From the NCBI RefSeq assembly GCF_025966695.1, contig NZ_JAOEIY010000001.1, forward strand, positions 382,474 through 446,473: 64,000 bases of DNA, given 5' to 3'. This document shows positions 62,685 to 64,000 of the stretch, piece after piece (position 1 is the first letter of the stretch; every line of letters begins with the position of its first letter). Source of the stretch: Stutzerimonas sp. S1 (GTDB taxonomy: Bacteria; Pseudomonadota; Gammaproteobacteria; Pseudomonadales; Pseudomonadaceae). The position numbers and the translations under genes are program-made. The notes under the pieces are model-generated. The model was not told the origin of the DNA, searched no databases, and saw nothing but the letters and a program-made list of their open reading frames with translations.

Positions 62685-62933
62685 TCAGGCCTGGGTGTCG
62701 ATCAACGTACCGAGCACTTCGTCGGCGCTCTGGATCATGCGGGCGCCGAGCTTGGCAGTGTGTTCGCCGACCTTCAGCTGAATCAGCTCTTCGGTAAGTT
62801 CGGCGACCGCCTGGGAGTTACCCAGCACGGGCGTACTGGTGGAGGCGATGCTCGATGCGGCCTGCTCGACGCGCTGCTGGCCGTTCTGAAAGGCGCTCAG
62901 CCCGGCGCCCATGAGGCTGTTGGTGATCTGCAT
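62685..62933 (-). CDS. small YjfB-like putative motility protein
   Basis: 82 residues from an ATG with GGAG seven bases upstream. The sequence (QRVEQAASSIAS, then AVAELTEELIQLKVGEHTAKLGARMIQSADEVLGTLIDTQA) is a helical, Ala/Ser-rich small protein. It fits the YjfB-type 'putative motility protein' family and resembles flagellar rod/hook segments that end in a helix before a 'GTLID' motif. No flagellar gene is near. In P. aeruginosa a similar small gene lies between bioD and acyl-CoA dehydrogenases, as here. The function is unknown. Confidence 0.7.
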   Translation of the reverse strand: MQITNSLMGAGLSAFQNGQQRVEQAASSIASTSTPVLGNSQAVAELTEELIQLKVGEHTAKLGARMIQSADEVLGTLIDTQA

Positions 62934-62997
62934 GGCTCGCTCCGCGCGCTATCAGGTTGCCAGCATTCAAGCAGATGTCGGTTGCGCCGGCAAGGCG

Positions 62998-63705
62998 CTA
63001 GCTACCGGAATGCCGACCGACTGGCAGCTGCAACGACGCGAGCGACAGATGAAGTGCGACCTGCTGCGCGGTTGGCTGATCCAGGCGGGGCACGCGGCCG
63101 AGGCATGGCGCCGGCAGCAGCTCGGCCAGCGTCGCGAGGTTCTCTTCCAGCCGCGAGGTGGCAGGGTCGACGATATTGGCCACCCAGCCGGCCAACGCCA
63201 GCCCATCGCGAGCAATCGCTTCGGCACTGAGTACGGCATGGTTGATGCAACCTAGCCGCACACCTACCACCAGGATCACTGGCAAACCCAGCGCCTGGGG
63301 AACGACCGAGAGGCTTTCCCGCGCATTGAGCGGGACGCGCCAGCCACCCGCGCCTTCGACCAGAATGAAATCCGCCTGCCCGGCAAGCACCGGCCGTATC
63401 GCCTGAACCAGGCGCTCGACATTCAGCTCGACGCCGGCTTCGCGAGCCGCAATATGCGGGGCGATCGCCGGGGCGAAGGCGAACGGGTTGACCGTCGCAT
63501 AGTCCAGCGCCGGGCTGCACTCGGCAGATAGGGCCAACGCATCGCTGTTGCGCAGACCCTCCCGCGTTAGCTCGCAGCCGGAGGCCACCGGTTTCACCGC
63601 GGCAGTGGACAACCCGGCATGGCGTGCCGCGTGCAGCAGGCCGGCGGCGATGGTGGTTTTACCCACGTCGGTATCCGTGCCGGCAACGAAGAAGGCTCGG
63701 GTCAT
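62998..63705 (-). CDS. bioD: dethiobiotin synthetase
   Basis: 235 residues from the ATG at 63705 (MTRAFFVAGTDTDVGKTTIAAGLL). The P-loop AGTDTDVGKTT is at the N-terminus, VKPVASGCE follows with the substrate-binding Lys, and VEGAGGWRVPLN near residue 115 is the second nucleotide site. It closes the ureido ring of dethiobiotin from DAPA, CO2 and ATP, the penultimate step of biotin synthesis. One base separates its ATG from the bioC stop, so both are in one operon. The YjfB-like gene is 64 bases downstream on the same strand. Confidence 0.95.
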   Translation of the reverse strand: MTRAFFVAGTDTDVGKTTIAAGLLHAARHAGLSTAAVKPVASGCELTREGLRNSDALALSAECSPALDYATVNPFAFAPAIAPHIAAREAGVELNVERLVQAIRPVLAGQADFILVEGAGGWRVPLNARESLSVVPQALGLPVILVVGVRLGCINHAVLSAEAIARDGLALAGWVANIVDPATSRLEENLATLAELLPAPCLGRVPRLDQPTAQQVALHLSLASLQLPVGRHSGS

Positions 63706-63706
63706 T

Positions 63707-64000
63707 TCATGGCACCTTGCGCAGAATCCCGTAGACAACCTGATAGGTGGCGGGCAGCCCTTCTGGCTGACGCAGATGCTCGTAGGCTTCGACCAGCGCG
63801 CGAATCCGCGCGCGCCCGGTCAACCCACCGGGACGGCCGGGATTGAGGTTGTGTGCGCCGAGCGCCTTGAGCTCGTGCGTGAGCTGGCGCAGATCGGGGA
63901 AATGCAGCACTTCGGGGCGCACGTTCAGGCTATCCAGGCGCAGGCCGCTATCGCGACAGAATGTCTGGTAGACCGTCACCGAACGGAACCGATTGACATG
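63707..64000 (-). CDS. bioC: malonyl-ACP O-methyltransferase, C-terminal part (cut by window edge)
   Basis: The last 97 residues of a frame that runs off the right edge; the true start is outside. The visible end ([18 protein letters not shown], then [39 protein letters not shown]) matches the C-terminus of BioC, with [19 protein letters not shown] being typical. The SAM-binding N-terminal domain is not in the window. BioC methylates malonyl-ACP to start pimelate assembly. It is followed directly by bioD. Confidence 0.88.
   Translation of the reverse strand, partial: HVNRFRSVTVYQTFCRDSGLRLDSLNVRPEVLHFPDLRQLTHELKALGAHNLNPGRPGGLTGRARIRALVEAYEHLRQPEGLPATYQVVYGILRKVP

Overview
The window is one continuous, densely coded, GC-rich chromosomal stretch of a Pseudomonas-type gammaproteobacterium. 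The lipopolysaccharide (LPS) core genes (WaaP, a WapP-type kinase, a Mig-14 protein, a DnpA-type deacetylase), a DipA-type phosphodiesterase and the order waaF-ilvE-glnE-aceE-aceF all read as Pseudomonas. A member of the P. stutzeri group (Stutzerimonas) is my best guess, from gene order and codon flavour, not from a database search.

Layout. 1-2.5 kb: a two-helix membrane protein of the AhpA/YtjB family and a PqiC-like lipoprotein. 2.6-11 kb: a leftward operon nudF-DUF1249-cpdA-yqiA-parE-(esterase-like)-(aspartic protease)-parC, in which most junctions overlap by four bases. 11.2-15.7 kb: an RsiV-like lipoprotein, thiC behind a TPP riboswitch, and a TolC-family outer-membrane protein. 15.8-20.2 kb: waaA, then a rightward trio (FAD oxidoreductase, aldo/keto reductase, conserved protein). 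20.2-25.8 kb: leftward msbA, mig-14-like, dnpA-like and hldE.

25.9-44 kb is the LPS region. A conserved leftward block (waaF-waaC-waaG-waaP-wapP-dual kinase) abuts a roughly ten-gene leftward operon that starts with a carbamoyltransferase and a GT4 glycosyltransferase. That operon then becomes strain-variable and in places visibly AT-rich: a DUF6625-type transferase, a GT-B protein, an aldolase fused to a DUF115/GT42-like domain, a second KdsB-type CMP-sugar synthetase, a HAD phosphatase, an O-antigen ligase, a stand-alone DUF115-like protein and an APH-like kinase. The aldolase, phosphatase and cytidylyltransferase together look like a route to a CMP-activated 2-keto-3-deoxy sugar. I cannot match it to a characterised pathway, and it is the strongest candidate for something undescribed.

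44-64 kb: ilvE and glnE, then divergently aceE-aceF behind a pair of inverted GntR/FadR-type operator sites; an uncharacterised exported protein opposite dipA; msrA; two paralogous long acyl-CoA dehydrogenases flanking a GGEEF diguanylate cyclase, the second dehydrogenase preceded by tandem PsrA-like boxes laid over a good sigma-70 promoter; a small YjfB-like protein; bioD; and the 3' end of bioC running off the right edge.

No tRNA, rRNA, insertion sequence, CRISPR array or prophage gene was seen. Start codons were moved inward wherever a signal peptide, a ribosome-binding site or gene overlap supported it.
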